This document shows positions 23,356 through 33,549 of a DNA stretch of 64,000 nt, piece by piece; position 1 is the first letter of the stretch; the number at the start of each line of letters is the position of its first letter. Origin of the DNA: Sphingobacterium faecium (GTDB taxonomy: Bacteria; Bacteroidota; Bacteroidia; Sphingobacteriales; Sphingobacteriaceae). A program made the position numbers and the translations under genes. The notes below the pieces were generated by a model. The model did not search any database and was not told the DNA's origin. It worked only from the letters and a program-made list of their open reading frames with translations. The DNA is taken from the NCBI RefSeq assembly GCF_003054045.1, contig NZ_QBKH01000001.1, forward strand, positions 868,001 through 932,000, written 5' to 3'.

Positions 23356-24837
23356 ATGTTATTATTAGGAATAGATCTAGGGACTTCCTCTATTAAAGTA
23401 TCTGTGATCGATGCGCAGACCAATAGACGAATAGCATCTACACAGTACCCGGATAGTGAGGCGGCTATCATCTCGGAGCAGCAGGGATGGGCAGAGCAAG
23501 ATCCACATGTCTGGTGGGATTATACGAAATTGGCGATCCAAAAACTGAACAGTACAGGCTTGTATAATCCGAAGCATATCGGTGCAATCGGTATTGCCTA
23601 TCAAATGCATGGTTTAGTGATCGTGGATCATGACCAGCAACCGATACGCAATGCGATCATCTGGTGCGATAGTAGGGCGGTAGCAATAGGAGATGAGGCT
23701 ATCTCCAATTTGTCAGCTACTGGTTTTTTAGGATCCCACCTCAATTCTCCAGGTAATTTTACGGCTTCAAAGTTGGCTTGGGTAAAGGAAAATGAACCTG
23801 AGCTGTATGCTAAGATTTATAAATTTATGCTTCCTGGTGATTATTTGAGTATGTGTCTGACTGGTGAGATCAATTCCAATATCAGTTCCATATCTGAAGG
23901 TATTTTATGGGATTTTAAGCAGAATAGTATTTCCGATACTTTACTTCATTATTATGGAATAGATCGCGATCTAGTACCCGAAATCTTACCAGTCTTTTCC
24001 AATTACGGTCAGATTAAGGCGGATGTTGCCGATGAGCTGAATCTGTCTAGGGAAGCATTTGTGAGCTACAAAGCCGGAGATCAGCCCAATAATGCATTAT
24101 CATTAAATGTATTTGAGCCTGGAGAAGTTGCTGCAACTGCTGGTACATCTGGTGTTATCTATGCGGTCACAGATCAACTGGTCTATGATCAAGAGTCGCG
24201 TGTGAACACTTTTGCACATGTCAATCATGATCATGTCCAGACGAGCTTGGGCGTGTTGCTCTGTATCAATGGTACGGGTATTCAAAATAGCTGGATGAAA
24301 AAAATAACTGCTCGAGGGAATGATTATGTACAGATCAATCAATTAGCTTCCAATATTGCTATTGGTTCTGATGGTATTATCGTACTGCCATTTGGCAATG
24401 GAGCTGAACGCATGCTAAAAAATAAGATGGTGCATGCCCATATCGAAAATATAGATTTTGTACGACACGATGATGCACATTTATGGCGTGCAGCACAAGA
24501 GGGAATAGCCTTCTCTTTTCGGTATGGTCTTGATATTTTGAGACAAAATGGTATCGAACCAAAGGTCATTCGAGCAGGACATGCCAATTTATTTTTGAGC
24601 CCTGTATTCCAGCAATCTTTTGCAGGAGTCACCAATGTGGAAGTCGAGCTATATGACAATGACGGCAGCGTGGGGGCGGCATTGGGTGCAGGACTGGGTG
24701 CGGAGATATTTGTTTCTCGTAAAGAAGCTTTTGCAGGATTGGAAAAACATGCCATTATTGAACCTTCACATGTTGGTTTATATGATGAGTTATATGAAAA
24801 ATGGAAAAATAGTTTAAATAGGAAATTGTTAAATTAA
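23356..24837 (+). CDS. xylB: xylulokinase
   Basis: FGGY-family sugar kinase of 493 residues that phosphorylates D-xylulose. The N-terminal phosphate motif is L-L-G-I-D-L-G-T-S-S-I-K. The substrate loop Y-Q-M-H-G-L, with the next W-C-D-S-R, is characteristic of xylulokinases. The second domain has K-A-G-D-Q-P-N-N, T-A-G-T-S-G-V and G-S-V-G-A-A-L-G-A. It is followed after 6 bp by xylose isomerase, the usual pair. Cytoplasmic. Confidence 0.96.
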   Translation: MLLLGIDLGTSSIKVSVIDAQTNRRIASTQYPDSEAAIISEQQGWAEQDPHVWWDYTKLAIQKLNSTGLYNPKHIGAIGIAYQMHGLVIVDHDQQPIRNAIIWCDSRAVAIGDEAISNLSATGFLGSHLNSPGNFTASKLAWVKENEPELYAKIYKFMLPGDYLSMCLTGEINSNISSISEGILWDFKQNSISDTLLHYYGIDRDLVPEILPVFSNYGQIKADVADELNLSREAFVSYKAGDQPNNALSLNVFEPGEVAATAGTSGVIYAVTDQLVYDQESRVNTFAHVNHDHVQTSLGVLLCINGTGIQNSWMKKITARGNDYVQINQLASNIAIGSDGIIVLPFGNGAERMLKNKMVHAHIENIDFVRHDDAHLWRAAQEGIAFSFRYGLDILRQNGIEPKVIRAGHANLFLSPVFQQSFAGVTNVEVELYDNDGSVGAALGAGLGAEIFVSRKEAFAGLEKHAIIEPSHVGLYDELYEKWKNSLNRKLLN

Positions 24838-24843
24838 TTAAAA

Positions 24844-26172
24844 ATGGAAGTTTTATTAGGAAATCAAGAGTATTTTAAAAACATTGGTCAAGTTAAATAT
24901 GAAGGTGTCGAATCGGATAATCCGTTAGCCTTTCGCTGGTATGATGCTAACCGTGTGGTAGCAGGAAAAACAATGGCAGAGCATTTTAAATTTGCTTGCT
25001 CTTATTGGCATTCGTTTAATGGTAATGGATCTGATCCATTTGGGGGACCTACGCAGTTTTTTCCTTGGGATGCTAAATCTGGAATAATAGATCGAGCTAA
25101 AGATAAAATGGATGCTGCATTTGAATTTATGACAAAAATGCAATTGCCTTATTACTGTTTTCACGATGTTGATTTAGTGGACTATACCGATAATGTTGTT
25201 GAAAATGAGCAAAATCTGGAGCGTATTGTGAGTTACGCTAAGGAGAAGCAAGCGAAAAGTGGTATTAAATTGCTTTGGGGTACAGCAAATTTATTTAGTC
25301 ATCACCGATATATGAATGGTGCATCGACTAATCCTGATTTTCATGTACTCGCTCATGGTGGAGCGCAGGTAAAGGCAGCGATTGATGCTACAATTGCTCT
25401 TGGTGGCGAGAATTATGTTTTCTGGGGTGGTCGTGAAGGCTATATGTCACTCTTGAATACCAATATGAAGAGAGAACAGGAGCATTTGGCTCGCTTTCTA
25501 CATGTTGCGAAAGATTATGCACGTAAAAATGGTTTTAAAGGGTCATTTTTTATTGAACCAAAGCCATGTGAGCCTTCTAAACACCAGTATGATTTTGATG
25601 CGGCAACCGTGATTGGCTTTTTGAGAAAATATGATTTATTGGGTGATTTTCAGTTAAATCTAGAAGTTAACCATGCTACATTGGCCGGACATACTTTCCA
25701 GCATGAATTACAAGTTGCAGCTGATGCGGGACTTTTAGGTTCTATAGACGCTAACCGTGGTGATTATCAAAATGGTTGGGATACGGATCAATTTCCAAAT
25801 GATTTGAATGAATTGACAGAATCTTTGCTCATTATTTTAGAAGCTGGTGGCTTAAATGGTGGCGGTGTTAATTTTGATGCTAAAATACGCAGAAATTCAA
25901 CAGATCCTGCTGATTTGTTTTATGCCCACGTTGGTGGTATGGACAATTTTGCAAGGGCTTTAGTGATCGCTGACAATATTCTTCAAAAATCTGATTATAA
26001 AAAAATTCGTTCACAACGTTATGCAAGCTTTGACACTGGGGCTGGCGCTGACTTTGAACAAGGTAAATTGACTCTAGAAGATTTAAGAAACTTTGCTGCC
26101 GAAAATGGTGAACCAAAATTAATTAGCGGTAAGCAAGAATACTTAGAGAATTTGATCAACCGTTTTATTTAG
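24844..26172 (+). CDS. xylA: xylose isomerase
   Basis: Converts D-xylose to D-xylulose; 442 residues, the length of group II xylose isomerases. Seen are [16 protein letters not shown] near residue 58, the catalytic His/Asp pair in C-F-H-D-V-D (about 102-107), F-W-G-G-R-E-G, the metal ligands in [13 protein letters not shown], and N-H-A-T-L-A-G-H. It starts 6 bp after xylB and is followed by a strong hairpin, so the upper part of the pentose operon may partly end here. Confidence 0.97.
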   Translation: MEVLLGNQEYFKNIGQVKYEGVESDNPLAFRWYDANRVVAGKTMAEHFKFACSYWHSFNGNGSDPFGGPTQFFPWDAKSGIIDRAKDKMDAAFEFMTKMQLPYYCFHDVDLVDYTDNVVENEQNLERIVSYAKEKQAKSGIKLLWGTANLFSHHRYMNGASTNPDFHVLAHGGAQVKAAIDATIALGGENYVFWGGREGYMSLLNTNMKREQEHLARFLHVAKDYARKNGFKGSFFIEPKPCEPSKHQYDFDAATVIGFLRKYDLLGDFQLNLEVNHATLAGHTFQHELQVAADAGLLGSIDANRGDYQNGWDTDQFPNDLNELTESLLIILEAGGLNGGGVNFDAKIRRNSTDPADLFYAHVGGMDNFARALVIADNILQKSDYKKIRSQRYASFDTGAGADFEQGKLTLEDLRNFAAENGEPKLISGKQEYLENLINRFI

Positions 26173-26202
26173 TCGTTTCATTTAATTGTTTTTTTGCACG
26201 TT

Positions 26203-26238
26203 AAGTTATGGGAAGAGCAATCGCTCTTTTCATAACTT
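26203..26238 (+). terminator. long hairpin after xylA, probable terminator
   Basis: A 16-bp stem including two G-U pairs (26203-26218 with 26223-26238, arm AAGTTATGGGAAGAGC) closes on a 4-nt loop, 30 bp after the xylA stop. The downstream T tract is short (TTATTTT across the end), so partial termination or mRNA stabilisation is likely. The remaining bases to 26448 look empty. Confidence 0.65.
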
Positions 26239-26448
26239 ATTTTAAACCAACTTCGACCGATTAAGAGCATTTAATAAAGCAATTTTACATCTCTACATTT
26301 ACGATATAAAGATTAGAAATCTTCCATCTTTCTATCACAAGAACACTTAAATTCTTCCTCATAAAATAAAGGAAGAAAAGAATGCTATGTCATGATGATA
26401 ATTAATTACGATATATTTTTAAATACAAGAAAAATAATAGTTGTTTTT

Positions 26449-28302
26449 ATGAGAACTGTTGCTGTTGTGTTGAGCTTTATCATGTTCCAAACTGTGTTTG
26501 CAAAAGTAAAGCTTCCTGCTTTAATTAGTGACCGTATGGTATTGCAGCGCGATATCGAACTTAAACTATGGGGCTGGGCAGATCGGGGCGAACAGGTTAC
26601 TATTCGTTTTCAAGGAAAAATTTATCAGACGCAACCAGGAGCTGACGGTAAGTGGTCGGTGATATTGCCCCCGCAGAAAGCAGGCGGTCCCTTTATTATG
26701 GAAGTTAATGAGATTATTATTCGCGATATTTTAATTGGTGATGTGTGGCTGGCTTCTGGACAGTCAAACATGGAAACTCCTATTTTGAGGTTAGTGGATC
26801 GATACCCCGAGATCAATGTGTCCAATAACCATATGATTCGCTATTATAAAGTGCCCACACAAGAATCGATACATGAACAAGATGAAATCGCTTCTGGTGC
26901 CAAATGGTGCTCCGCAATCGCTTCGGACGTGATCAACTGGACGGCTTTGGCTTATTTTTATGCACAAGAGGCTTACAGACATACAGGTATTCCTGTTGGT
27001 ATGTTGGTGTCTAGCAAAGGTGGGAGTACGATTCAAAGTTGGGTGGATCAAGATCATCTGAAAGAATTTCCAGCATTGATTGTAAATAAAGAAGCATTGC
27101 GTACAATGGAAACTGCTGCCATAGATGAAGGATCAAACAAATGGAATCGTGCAGACTTTAACGATCTTGAATGGCAAACCGTAGATATACCAAGTCGTTG
27201 GAATGAGACTGGATTGAATATCAAGGGTACTGTTTACTATCGCAAGGATTTTGAATTACCTGCTGCTATGGAGGGAAAACATGCTAAGTTATACTTAGGC
27301 ACTATGATCGATAGTGATTCTGTTTTTGTGAATGGAAAATTTGTAGGTTCTACTTCATATTTCTATCCTCCGCGTAAGTATGATATTCCTGCAGGAATAT
27401 TGATTGCGGGAAAAAATAATATCACCATTCGCTTAACCGCAAATGCAAATAACGGTGGATTTATTGAAGATAAACCGTATAAAATTGTAAATGATGAAAT
27501 AGAAGTTGATCTGAAAGGATCATGGAAATATAAGGTTGGTCAAGATCTAGAGCTCTTGGAACAAACTAAAAAACAATTAGTAAACCTCCAATCCATGGGT
27601 TCAAGCTTATATCATGGTATGATTTATCCCCTGCGCGATTATCAAGTGAAAGGTGCGATTTGGTATCAAGGAGAAGGCAATGCTGGAGATCCAAATTACC
27701 AAAAATATTTAAAAGCACTGATCACAAACTGGCGAACGGTATTGAACCGACCTGAATTACCTTTTTTGCTTGTACAGCTCCCTAATTACTCGGCAAAATC
27801 TGTTCAACCTCCATTTCAGAGTGGATGGGCAAGTATACGAGAAGCTCAATTACACACGGCGTTGACCGTGCCGCAAACTGCAATGGCAGTGACTTATGAT
27901 CTGGGCGAATGGAATGATATTCATCCGTTAAATAAAAAAGATCTTGCTTATCGTTTGTTTTTGCAAGCACGAAAATTGGTGTATGGAGAACAGTTGGTTA
28001 GTGATGGTCCTTTGTATAAAAATATGAAGATCGATGGAAACAAGATTATTTTATTTTTCCATCCTAATGCAGGCGGTCTAAAGAGCCGTGAAAATAGTTT
28101 AAAACATTTTGCAATAGCAGGTGAAGATCGGGTGTTTGTATGGGCAGATGCGATAATCAAAGGTCATACCATTATCGTGAGCAGTCAGGAGGTCGCAAAT
28201 CCAGTGGCTGTTCGTTATGCCTGGAGTGATAATCCAGAAGAGGCTAATCTTCAAAATAAAGATAGATTACTAGCCTCACCCTTTCGGACTGATCAATGGT
28301 AG
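26449..28302 (+). CDS. SGNH acetylesterase with inserted GH2-like sugar-binding domain
   Basis: A 'sialate O-acetylesterase'-type enzyme, here probably an acetyl-xylan esterase. I use the ATG at 26449 (M-R-T-V-A-V-V-L), which begins a signal peptide, rather than 26392; this gives 617 residues. An N-terminal beta domain is followed by the first half of the SGNH core with the nucleophile in A-S-G-Q-S-N-M-E. Then a jelly-roll insert like the GH2 sugar-binding domain (F-N-D-L-E-W-Q-T-V-D-I-P... V-Y-Y-R-K-D-F) covers about 230-350. The second half of the core has W-Y-Q-G-E-G-N-A and the catalytic D-I-H-P. The same layout is seen in the CE20-type group of xylan-active esterases. It lies upstream of the GH43 genes. 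Confidence 0.88.
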   Translation: MRTVAVVLSFIMFQTVFAKVKLPALISDRMVLQRDIELKLWGWADRGEQVTIRFQGKIYQTQPGADGKWSVILPPQKAGGPFIMEVNEIIIRDILIGDVWLASGQSNMETPILRLVDRYPEINVSNNHMIRYYKVPTQESIHEQDEIASGAKWCSAIASDVINWTALAYFYAQEAYRHTGIPVGMLVSSKGGSTIQSWVDQDHLKEFPALIVNKEALRTMETAAIDEGSNKWNRADFNDLEWQTVDIPSRWNETGLNIKGTVYYRKDFELPAAMEGKHAKLYLGTMIDSDSVFVNGKFVGSTSYFYPPRKYDIPAGILIAGKNNITIRLTANANNGGFIEDKPYKIVNDEIEVDLKGSWKYKVGQDLELLEQTKKQLVNLQSMGSSLYHGMIYPLRDYQVKGAIWYQGEGNAGDPNYQKYLKALITNWRTVLNRPELPFLLVQLPNYSAKSVQPPFQSGWASIREAQLHTALTVPQTAMAVTYDLGEWNDIHPLNKKDLAYRLFLQARKLVYGEQLVSDGPLYKNMKIDGNKIILFFHPNAGGLKSRENSLKHFAIAGEDRVFVWADAIIKGHTIIVSSQEVANPVAVRYAWSDNPEEANLQNKDRLLASPFRTDQW

Positions 28303-28365
28303 CACGAGCTGCTGTTGGATGTATTTGATATAATAACATAAAAAATTATAAGTAAAACTAACTAT

Positions 28366-30453
28366 ATGTTTAAGAAAAAGACTGCTTTTTTATTATGTGC
28401 AGGGATGCTAATGTTATCGGCATCCGCTGTCATGGCACAACAACAGGCGTTGAAAAGCAATAAGACACAAAAGTTTGTTCACCAAGCTGCCGGCAATCCT
28501 TATCTGCCACTTTGGGAACATTTACCGGATGGCGAGCCTCGCGTTTTTGAAGATCCGGATCATCCTGGGAAATATCGTGCATATATTATTGGATCGCATG
28601 ACCTGAGGTTTGATAGTTATTGTGGTCCTGATATTCGGATGTGGTCTGCACCTGTAGACGACTTGTCAAGCTGGAGAGATGATGGTCCGATATTTACTTA
28701 CCAGATCGATGGACAGTGGGATGTGATGTATGCTCCAGATTTAGTGGAGGTGAAGAGAAAGGATGGGCGTAAAGAATATTATTTGTATCCGCACAGTAGG
28801 GGTGAAAATCGTGAAGCCATGGTGGCTAAAGCCAGTCGCCCTGATGGTCCTTTTACACCGATCAACATGACGGAAGATGGCAAGCGTACGCTACCTGGAA
28901 GTGTTATTGGATTTGATCCTGCAATATTTGTTGAGCAAATTACCGATCCAAAAGATCCTGATTTTGAGATTGGTTTTAGAGCATATGCCTATTGGGGATT
29001 TCAACGTTCTTTAGCTGCCGAGTTGGATCAGAATACCATGTATTCGGTGAGACCTGGCCGAAAAATTATTGATCGTTTTATTCCTGCAAGTGCAAGTTAT
29101 GGTGTACTCCGGGATCCTAAAGGAACAACTTATGCTCATATCTTACCTGGGGAAGATCTAGGTTCTTTCAACTTCTTCGAAGCATCTTCGATACGTAAAG
29201 TTGGGAATAAATATGTATCGGTGTATAGTGGGTACTCAGGACCTGAGTATGGAGTGAACAGTTCTAATTCGACATTACGTTATCTGATCGGTGATTCGCC
29301 GTTAGGACCATGGAAGAGTGGCGGGGTGTTGGTCGATTCGCGGGGACCTGTGTTAAATTTAGATGGAACGGCTATTGTGACGAGTAATGCGGGGCATAAT
29401 ACACATGGAAGTCTTGAAGAAATTAATGGACAATGGTATGTTTTTTATCATAGACCGCCAAGAGGATTTGGATTTGCGCGTCAAGCGGTCGTGGCTCCAG
29501 TTATTATAGATTGGGACGAGAAATCGGTTGCTCAAGGGGGATCTGTAAGAATTAGAGCTTTTGATCCTTATGGAGAAAATAAAATGGTGACTGTGAAGGA
29601 TAGCCAAGGTAAAGAATATAAAGGAGCAGAAGTAACCTCTGAGGGCTTTCATATCTTTGGGCTTGATCCTTATCAATATTATTCTGCAGGATATGCAGCC
29701 TATCTTTCGGATATCAGCACCATACAGGATTCATGGGATATATGGGACAATCATATGCCTGTGACCAATCTGCAAAACGGGAATATTACTGGTTTTAAAT
29801 ATTTTGGTTTTGGGGGGCTTAAAAAGGATCAATTTGGTTTGAAAGCTTTTCAAGGTACAAAAGAAGGTAACCATACCATGTTTAACCTATTTCTAACTCC
29901 AAAATCTAAAAAATCATTTAAAGTTAATGTATGGTTGGATGGTCCTTATGATAATGCGGTATGGAATGGTAAAAAAATAGGCGAAATCGTGGTGCCTGCT
30001 CAGTCGAAATTTGAGACTACACAGTTTAAAATCGATGTATCCAAATTTGTTGATCATCTTGATAAAAAGCATGCGATATACTTGGTGGCAGAGGGTGAAG
30101 ATCATGAAATACTCTATGATTTGATCGGTCTGGGCTTTAGTTCGAAGAAACATAAAATTGATCGCCCAATCGTGCCTCAAGTGCGTATCGCTGTCAATGG
30201 CAAAGCACTGGAAATACCGGCTGTACCTGTTCGATCGACCAATGCGAATGGCATTGTTGATTATGATCAGTATGAGATCAAAAGCAAAATTTCTTCGCAA
30301 TCATCAACTGCACCTGTCGTGACGGCATCTGCAGATCATCCTGATGTCAAAGTGACGATTACACAGGCGGACTCTGCTTCGGGGACAAGCAGCGTCGTAT
30401 TTAATTACAAAGGAGTATCCAAGATTTACAAGGTCATATTTACATCTGAATAA
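28366..30453 (+). CDS. GH43 family enzyme, large form with C-terminal beta domains
   Basis: An exported five-bladed-propeller hydrolase of 695 residues; signal to about residue 24 (A-V-M-A-Q). Candidate catalytic residues of the family are visible: D63 as base in F-E-D-P-D-H-P-G, D184 as pKa modulator in G-F-D-P-A-I-F, and E272 as general acid in F-F-E-A-S-S-I. The catalytic part ends near 400. Beyond it lie a carbohydrate-binding-like region (about 410-590) with D-S-W-D-I-W-D-N and an Ig-like tail. GH43 enzymes of this shape are arabinofuranosidases or xylosidases, and the xylan context supports removal of arabinose. Substrate not decided by sequence. The next GH43 gene starts 35 bp downstream. 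Confidence 0.85.
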   Translation: MFKKKTAFLLCAGMLMLSASAVMAQQQALKSNKTQKFVHQAAGNPYLPLWEHLPDGEPRVFEDPDHPGKYRAYIIGSHDLRFDSYCGPDIRMWSAPVDDLSSWRDDGPIFTYQIDGQWDVMYAPDLVEVKRKDGRKEYYLYPHSRGENREAMVAKASRPDGPFTPINMTEDGKRTLPGSVIGFDPAIFVEQITDPKDPDFEIGFRAYAYWGFQRSLAAELDQNTMYSVRPGRKIIDRFIPASASYGVLRDPKGTTYAHILPGEDLGSFNFFEASSIRKVGNKYVSVYSGYSGPEYGVNSSNSTLRYLIGDSPLGPWKSGGVLVDSRGPVLNLDGTAIVTSNAGHNTHGSLEEINGQWYVFYHRPPRGFGFARQAVVAPVIIDWDEKSVAQGGSVRIRAFDPYGENKMVTVKDSQGKEYKGAEVTSEGFHIFGLDPYQYYSAGYAAYLSDISTIQDSWDIWDNHMPVTNLQNGNITGFKYFGFGGLKKDQFGLKAFQGTKEGNHTMFNLFLTPKSKKSFKVNVWLDGPYDNAVWNGKKIGEIVVPAQSKFETTQFKIDVSKFVDHLDKKHAIYLVAEGEDHEILYDLIGLGFSSKKHKIDRPIVPQVRIAVNGKALEIPAVPVRSTNANGIVDYDQYEIKSKISSQSSTAPVVTASADHPDVKVTITQADSASGTSSVVFNYKGVSKIYKVIFTSE

Positions 30454-30488
30454 ATCTATAAATCAATTTCAAAAAATAGATCAGCGTT

Positions 30489-32072
30489 ATGAAATTTCAT
30501 TTTAAAGGTATGCGCATATTATGTCATGTGGTCTGGGTCTGTGTGTTATTCATAAATCCAATTTATGGACAACAGATCGATCATCAGGCGCGTAATCCTA
30601 TTATTTTTTCCGATGTACCGGATCTCTCCATGATACGAGTAGGTGAGACTTACTACATGAGCAGTACGACCATGCACATGAACCCCGGTTTACCGCTGAT
30701 GAAGTCGAAAGATTTAGTGAATTGGGAAATGATCGGATACGGGCATCATGCTCTGGCGGATATGGACGAACTGAATCTCGATGATGGGAAAAATACATAC
30801 GGTCGGGGATCATGGGCAAGTAGCTTACGCTATCATAATGGGACCTACTACGTCAGTACATTTGCACAAACAACGGGTAAGACGTATATCTATTCCACTC
30901 AAAATATCGAGAAGGGACCTTGGAAGCGCACAGAGTTTAAGCCTGCTTTGCACGATCATAGTTTATTTTTTGAAGGAGATCAGATTTATATGGTATGGGG
31001 GGGCGGTCAAATCAATATCATTGAATTGCTGCCTGATCTTTCGGGAGTGAAGCCGGAGACTCAGCGTGTCTTGATTGAAAATGCCACTTTACCAACCACA
31101 CCACTAGGCAAACAAGGGGGGCTTCCTGCTGAAGGCTCCCAATTGTTTAAAGTGAATGGAAAATATTATCTATTTAATATTTCCTGGCCTCCGGGCGGAA
31201 TGCGGTCGGTGATCGTGCACCGTGCTGATCAACTTCATGGACCATATGAAGGACGTGTGGTGTTGCAAGATAAAGGGGTAGCACAAGGTGGATTGATTGA
31301 TCAACCAGATGGTAAGTGGTATGCTTATCTCTTTCAGGATTATGGTGCCGTTGGGCGCATCCCGTATTTAGTACCTGTCCAATGGATCGATGACTGGCCG
31401 GTATTGGGTATTGATGGTCAAGTCCCGGATGTGCTGGATCTTCCTGCTAGTAAAGGATTGATTCCTCATCTGGTTAACTCGGATGATTTTGATCGTAAAG
31501 GTGGAGAACCTGCTTTACCACTGGTGTGGCAGTGGAACCATAATCCTGTGGCGGATCTTTGGTCCGTAAGTGCTAGAAAGGGACATTTGAGGTTGAAGAC
31601 TGGGCGAGTAGATCAACAATTTTTACAGGCTAGAAACACATTGACACAGCGCACCTTTGGTCCAACATGCACAGGATCTACAGCTATAGATATTGCTAAT
31701 ATGAAGGACGGGGATTTTGCAGGTTTATCTTTATTGCAGAAAAACTATGGTTTGGTCGGTGTCCGTATGGACGGAGGAAAACATTTTTTAGTGATGGTCA
31801 ATGCGATGACGGGAGCGGAAGAAGAGGTGGCCCATATTCCTTTACACCAAAAGAAAGTTTATTTAAAAGCCAACTGTGATTTTACCAACAAAAAGGATAC
31901 GGCCACTTTTTTCTATAGCCTTAATGGAAAAGAGTGGCTTCCAATAGGTCCGCAGTTTAAAATGAGCTATACGATACCTCATTTTATGGGATATCGATTT
32001 GGCCTATTTTATTATGCGACCAAAACTGTCGGTGGATTTGTTGATTTCGATTATTTCCACATTAGTCCTTAA
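30489..32072 (+). CDS. GH43 beta-xylosidase / arabinofuranosidase (subfamily 12-like)
   Basis: An exported GH43 enzyme of 527 residues; signal peptide to about residue 27 (P-I-Y-G-Q). It begins with the catalytic-base region N-P-I-I-F-S-D-V-P-D. The modulator Asp is in L-H-D-H-S-L-F-F and the general acid Glu in P-A-E-G-S-Q-L-F. A second beta-sandwich (about 330-527), ending in F-V-D-F-D-Y-F, is the GH43_C2/DUF1349-like domain that shapes the active site in this subgroup. I think it belongs to GH43_12 from overall resemblance, without a search. It is in line with the preceding GH43 gene and the GH43-CBM6 gene that follows. Confidence 0.88.
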   Translation: MKFHFKGMRILCHVVWVCVLFINPIYGQQIDHQARNPIIFSDVPDLSMIRVGETYYMSSTTMHMNPGLPLMKSKDLVNWEMIGYGHHALADMDELNLDDGKNTYGRGSWASSLRYHNGTYYVSTFAQTTGKTYIYSTQNIEKGPWKRTEFKPALHDHSLFFEGDQIYMVWGGGQINIIELLPDLSGVKPETQRVLIENATLPTTPLGKQGGLPAEGSQLFKVNGKYYLFNISWPPGGMRSVIVHRADQLHGPYEGRVVLQDKGVAQGGLIDQPDGKWYAYLFQDYGAVGRIPYLVPVQWIDDWPVLGIDGQVPDVLDLPASKGLIPHLVNSDDFDRKGGEPALPLVWQWNHNPVADLWSVSARKGHLRLKTGRVDQQFLQARNTLTQRTFGPTCTGSTAIDIANMKDGDFAGLSLLQKNYGLVGVRMDGGKHFLVMVNAMTGAEEEVAHIPLHQKKVYLKANCDFTNKKDTATFFYSLNGKEWLPIGPQFKMSYTIPHFMGYRFGLFYYATKTVGGFVDFDYFHISP

Positions 32073-32119
32073 CATTTGCATACATTTTTGAACTTCTCAA
32101 TCGTATTTTTTGTAAAAAA

Positions 32120-32130
32120 CACTTAATCAT
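32120..32130 (+). promoter_or_regulatory. third copy of the CACTTAATCA-type motif
   Basis: CACTTAATCAT is identical to the 11 bases at 16863-16873 upstream of the transaldolase gene. It lies 10 bp before the GH43-CBM6 start. It could be an operator used at an internal control point, or a coincidence in AT-rich DNA. Confidence 0.3.
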
Positions 32131-32139
32131 CCTTTAAAC

Positions 32140-33549
32140 ATGAAGAAAACAAAAATTGTATTGGGCATTTTAGCTTCTTGTGTGAGTACAGCTTTATATG
32201 CTCAGAACCCAATTATTCAAACTCATTTTACTCCCGATCCTGCTCCTATGATTTATCAGGATAGGGTATACGTGTATACGGGAGATGATCTACCGGGATA
32301 TGACTTTTATTATATGACTAAATGGAGAGTGTACTCCTCTGCTGATATGGTCAATTGGACTGATCATGGTGTTCCGATTTCGCTAGAGTCTTTTAGTTGG
32401 GCACGGGATCGTGGTTGGGCAGCACAATGTGTGGAGCGGGATGGTAAATTTTACTGGTATATCTGTGCACAGACAATAAATAATGATATGGCTATTGGTG
32501 TTGCGGTTTCCGATAGTCCAACTGGGCCTTTTAAAGATGCATTGGGCAAGCCGTTGATTACCACTGGAAGCTGGTCTAATATTGATCCTACTGCTTATGT
32601 CGATGATGACGGTCAGGCTTATCTTTATTGGGGCAATGCCCATCTTTATTATGTCAAGCTCAATAAGGATATGATTTCGTACGCCGGAGATATCACAGAG
32701 GTTCCGCAATCTGTTGCATCTTTTGGTGGACTCCGAAAACCGGGAAGAAGTGATGAGGCTTTAAAAAAGGGAGAGGAGTATGAGGATGTGTTTGTGGAGG
32801 GACCATGGTTTTATAAACGAAACAAAAAATACTATTTGATGTACGCCGGAATGACAAAGGGTGTCGAATGTTTGTCTTATTCTACGAGCAGTACACCTGT
32901 AGGGCCTTGGCAATATCAAGGAAAGATCATGACGGGACAGCCTACAAATAGTTTTACCAATCACGGAGGAGTCATTGACTTTAAAGGCAACTCCTATTTA
33001 TTTTATCATACGGGTTTATTGCCTGGTGGTGGAAGTTATGGTCGATCTACGGCTGTGGAAGCGTTCAACTATAACAAAGATGGCAGTATTCCTAATATTG
33101 CCATGAGTAAGGAGGGCGTAACCCCTGTAGGGACTGTCGATCCATACAAAAAAAATGAAGCCGAGATGATGGCCTGGTCCGAAAAATGTACGACAGCAGA
33201 AAATGCGGAGACTGGTGTATATGTTACTCAGATCCGAACTGGAGGATATATCAAAGTTCGAGCGGTAAATTTTGGTGATCGTGGTGCTGAATCATTTTCA
33301 GCTCGGTTGGCGGCAGGACTTGATGGTGGCATTTTAGAAGTACGTTTGGATAGCTTGGCTGGTACTCAGGTAGCTGCTGTCCAAGTTCCCCGTACTGGAG
33401 GATGGAATACATGGCAAACCTTTGATGTTCCTCTATCGCAATCTGCTTTAGGGATTCGTGACGTGTATTTTGTATTTAAAGGACAAAATATTACGGCAGG
33501 TCGTGAACTGTTCAATTTTGATCACTGGTCATTTCATGAAAAGAAATAG
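32140..33549 (+). CDS. GH43 arabinoxylan hydrolase with C-terminal CBM6
   Basis: A secreted GH43 of 469 residues, signal to about residue 22. The propeller starts at T-H-F-T-P-D-P-A-P, whose Asp is the base. The modulator is in S-N-I-D-P-T-A-Y and the acid in V-F-V-E-G-P-W-F. The C-terminal 120 residues form a CBM6 domain (G-G-Y-I-K-V-R-A-V-N-F to N-F-D-H-W-S-F), with G-G-W-N-T-W-Q-T. GH43 plus CBM6 enzymes of this size are mostly arabinoxylan alpha-L-arabinofuranosidases. A 367-bp gap follows, so this gene may close one transcript. Confidence 0.9.
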   Translation: MKKTKIVLGILASCVSTALYAQNPIIQTHFTPDPAPMIYQDRVYVYTGDDLPGYDFYYMTKWRVYSSADMVNWTDHGVPISLESFSWARDRGWAAQCVERDGKFYWYICAQTINNDMAIGVAVSDSPTGPFKDALGKPLITTGSWSNIDPTAYVDDDGQAYLYWGNAHLYYVKLNKDMISYAGDITEVPQSVASFGGLRKPGRSDEALKKGEEYEDVFVEGPWFYKRNKKYYLMYAGMTKGVECLSYSTSSTPVGPWQYQGKIMTGQPTNSFTNHGGVIDFKGNSYLFYHTGLLPGGGSYGRSTAVEAFNYNKDGSIPNIAMSKEGVTPVGTVDPYKKNEAEMMAWSEKCTTAENAETGVYVTQIRTGGYIKVRAVNFGDRGAESFSARLAAGLDGGILEVRLDSLAGTQVAAVQVPRTGGWNTWQTFDVPLSQSALGIRDVYFVFKGQNITAGRELFNFDHWSFHEKK

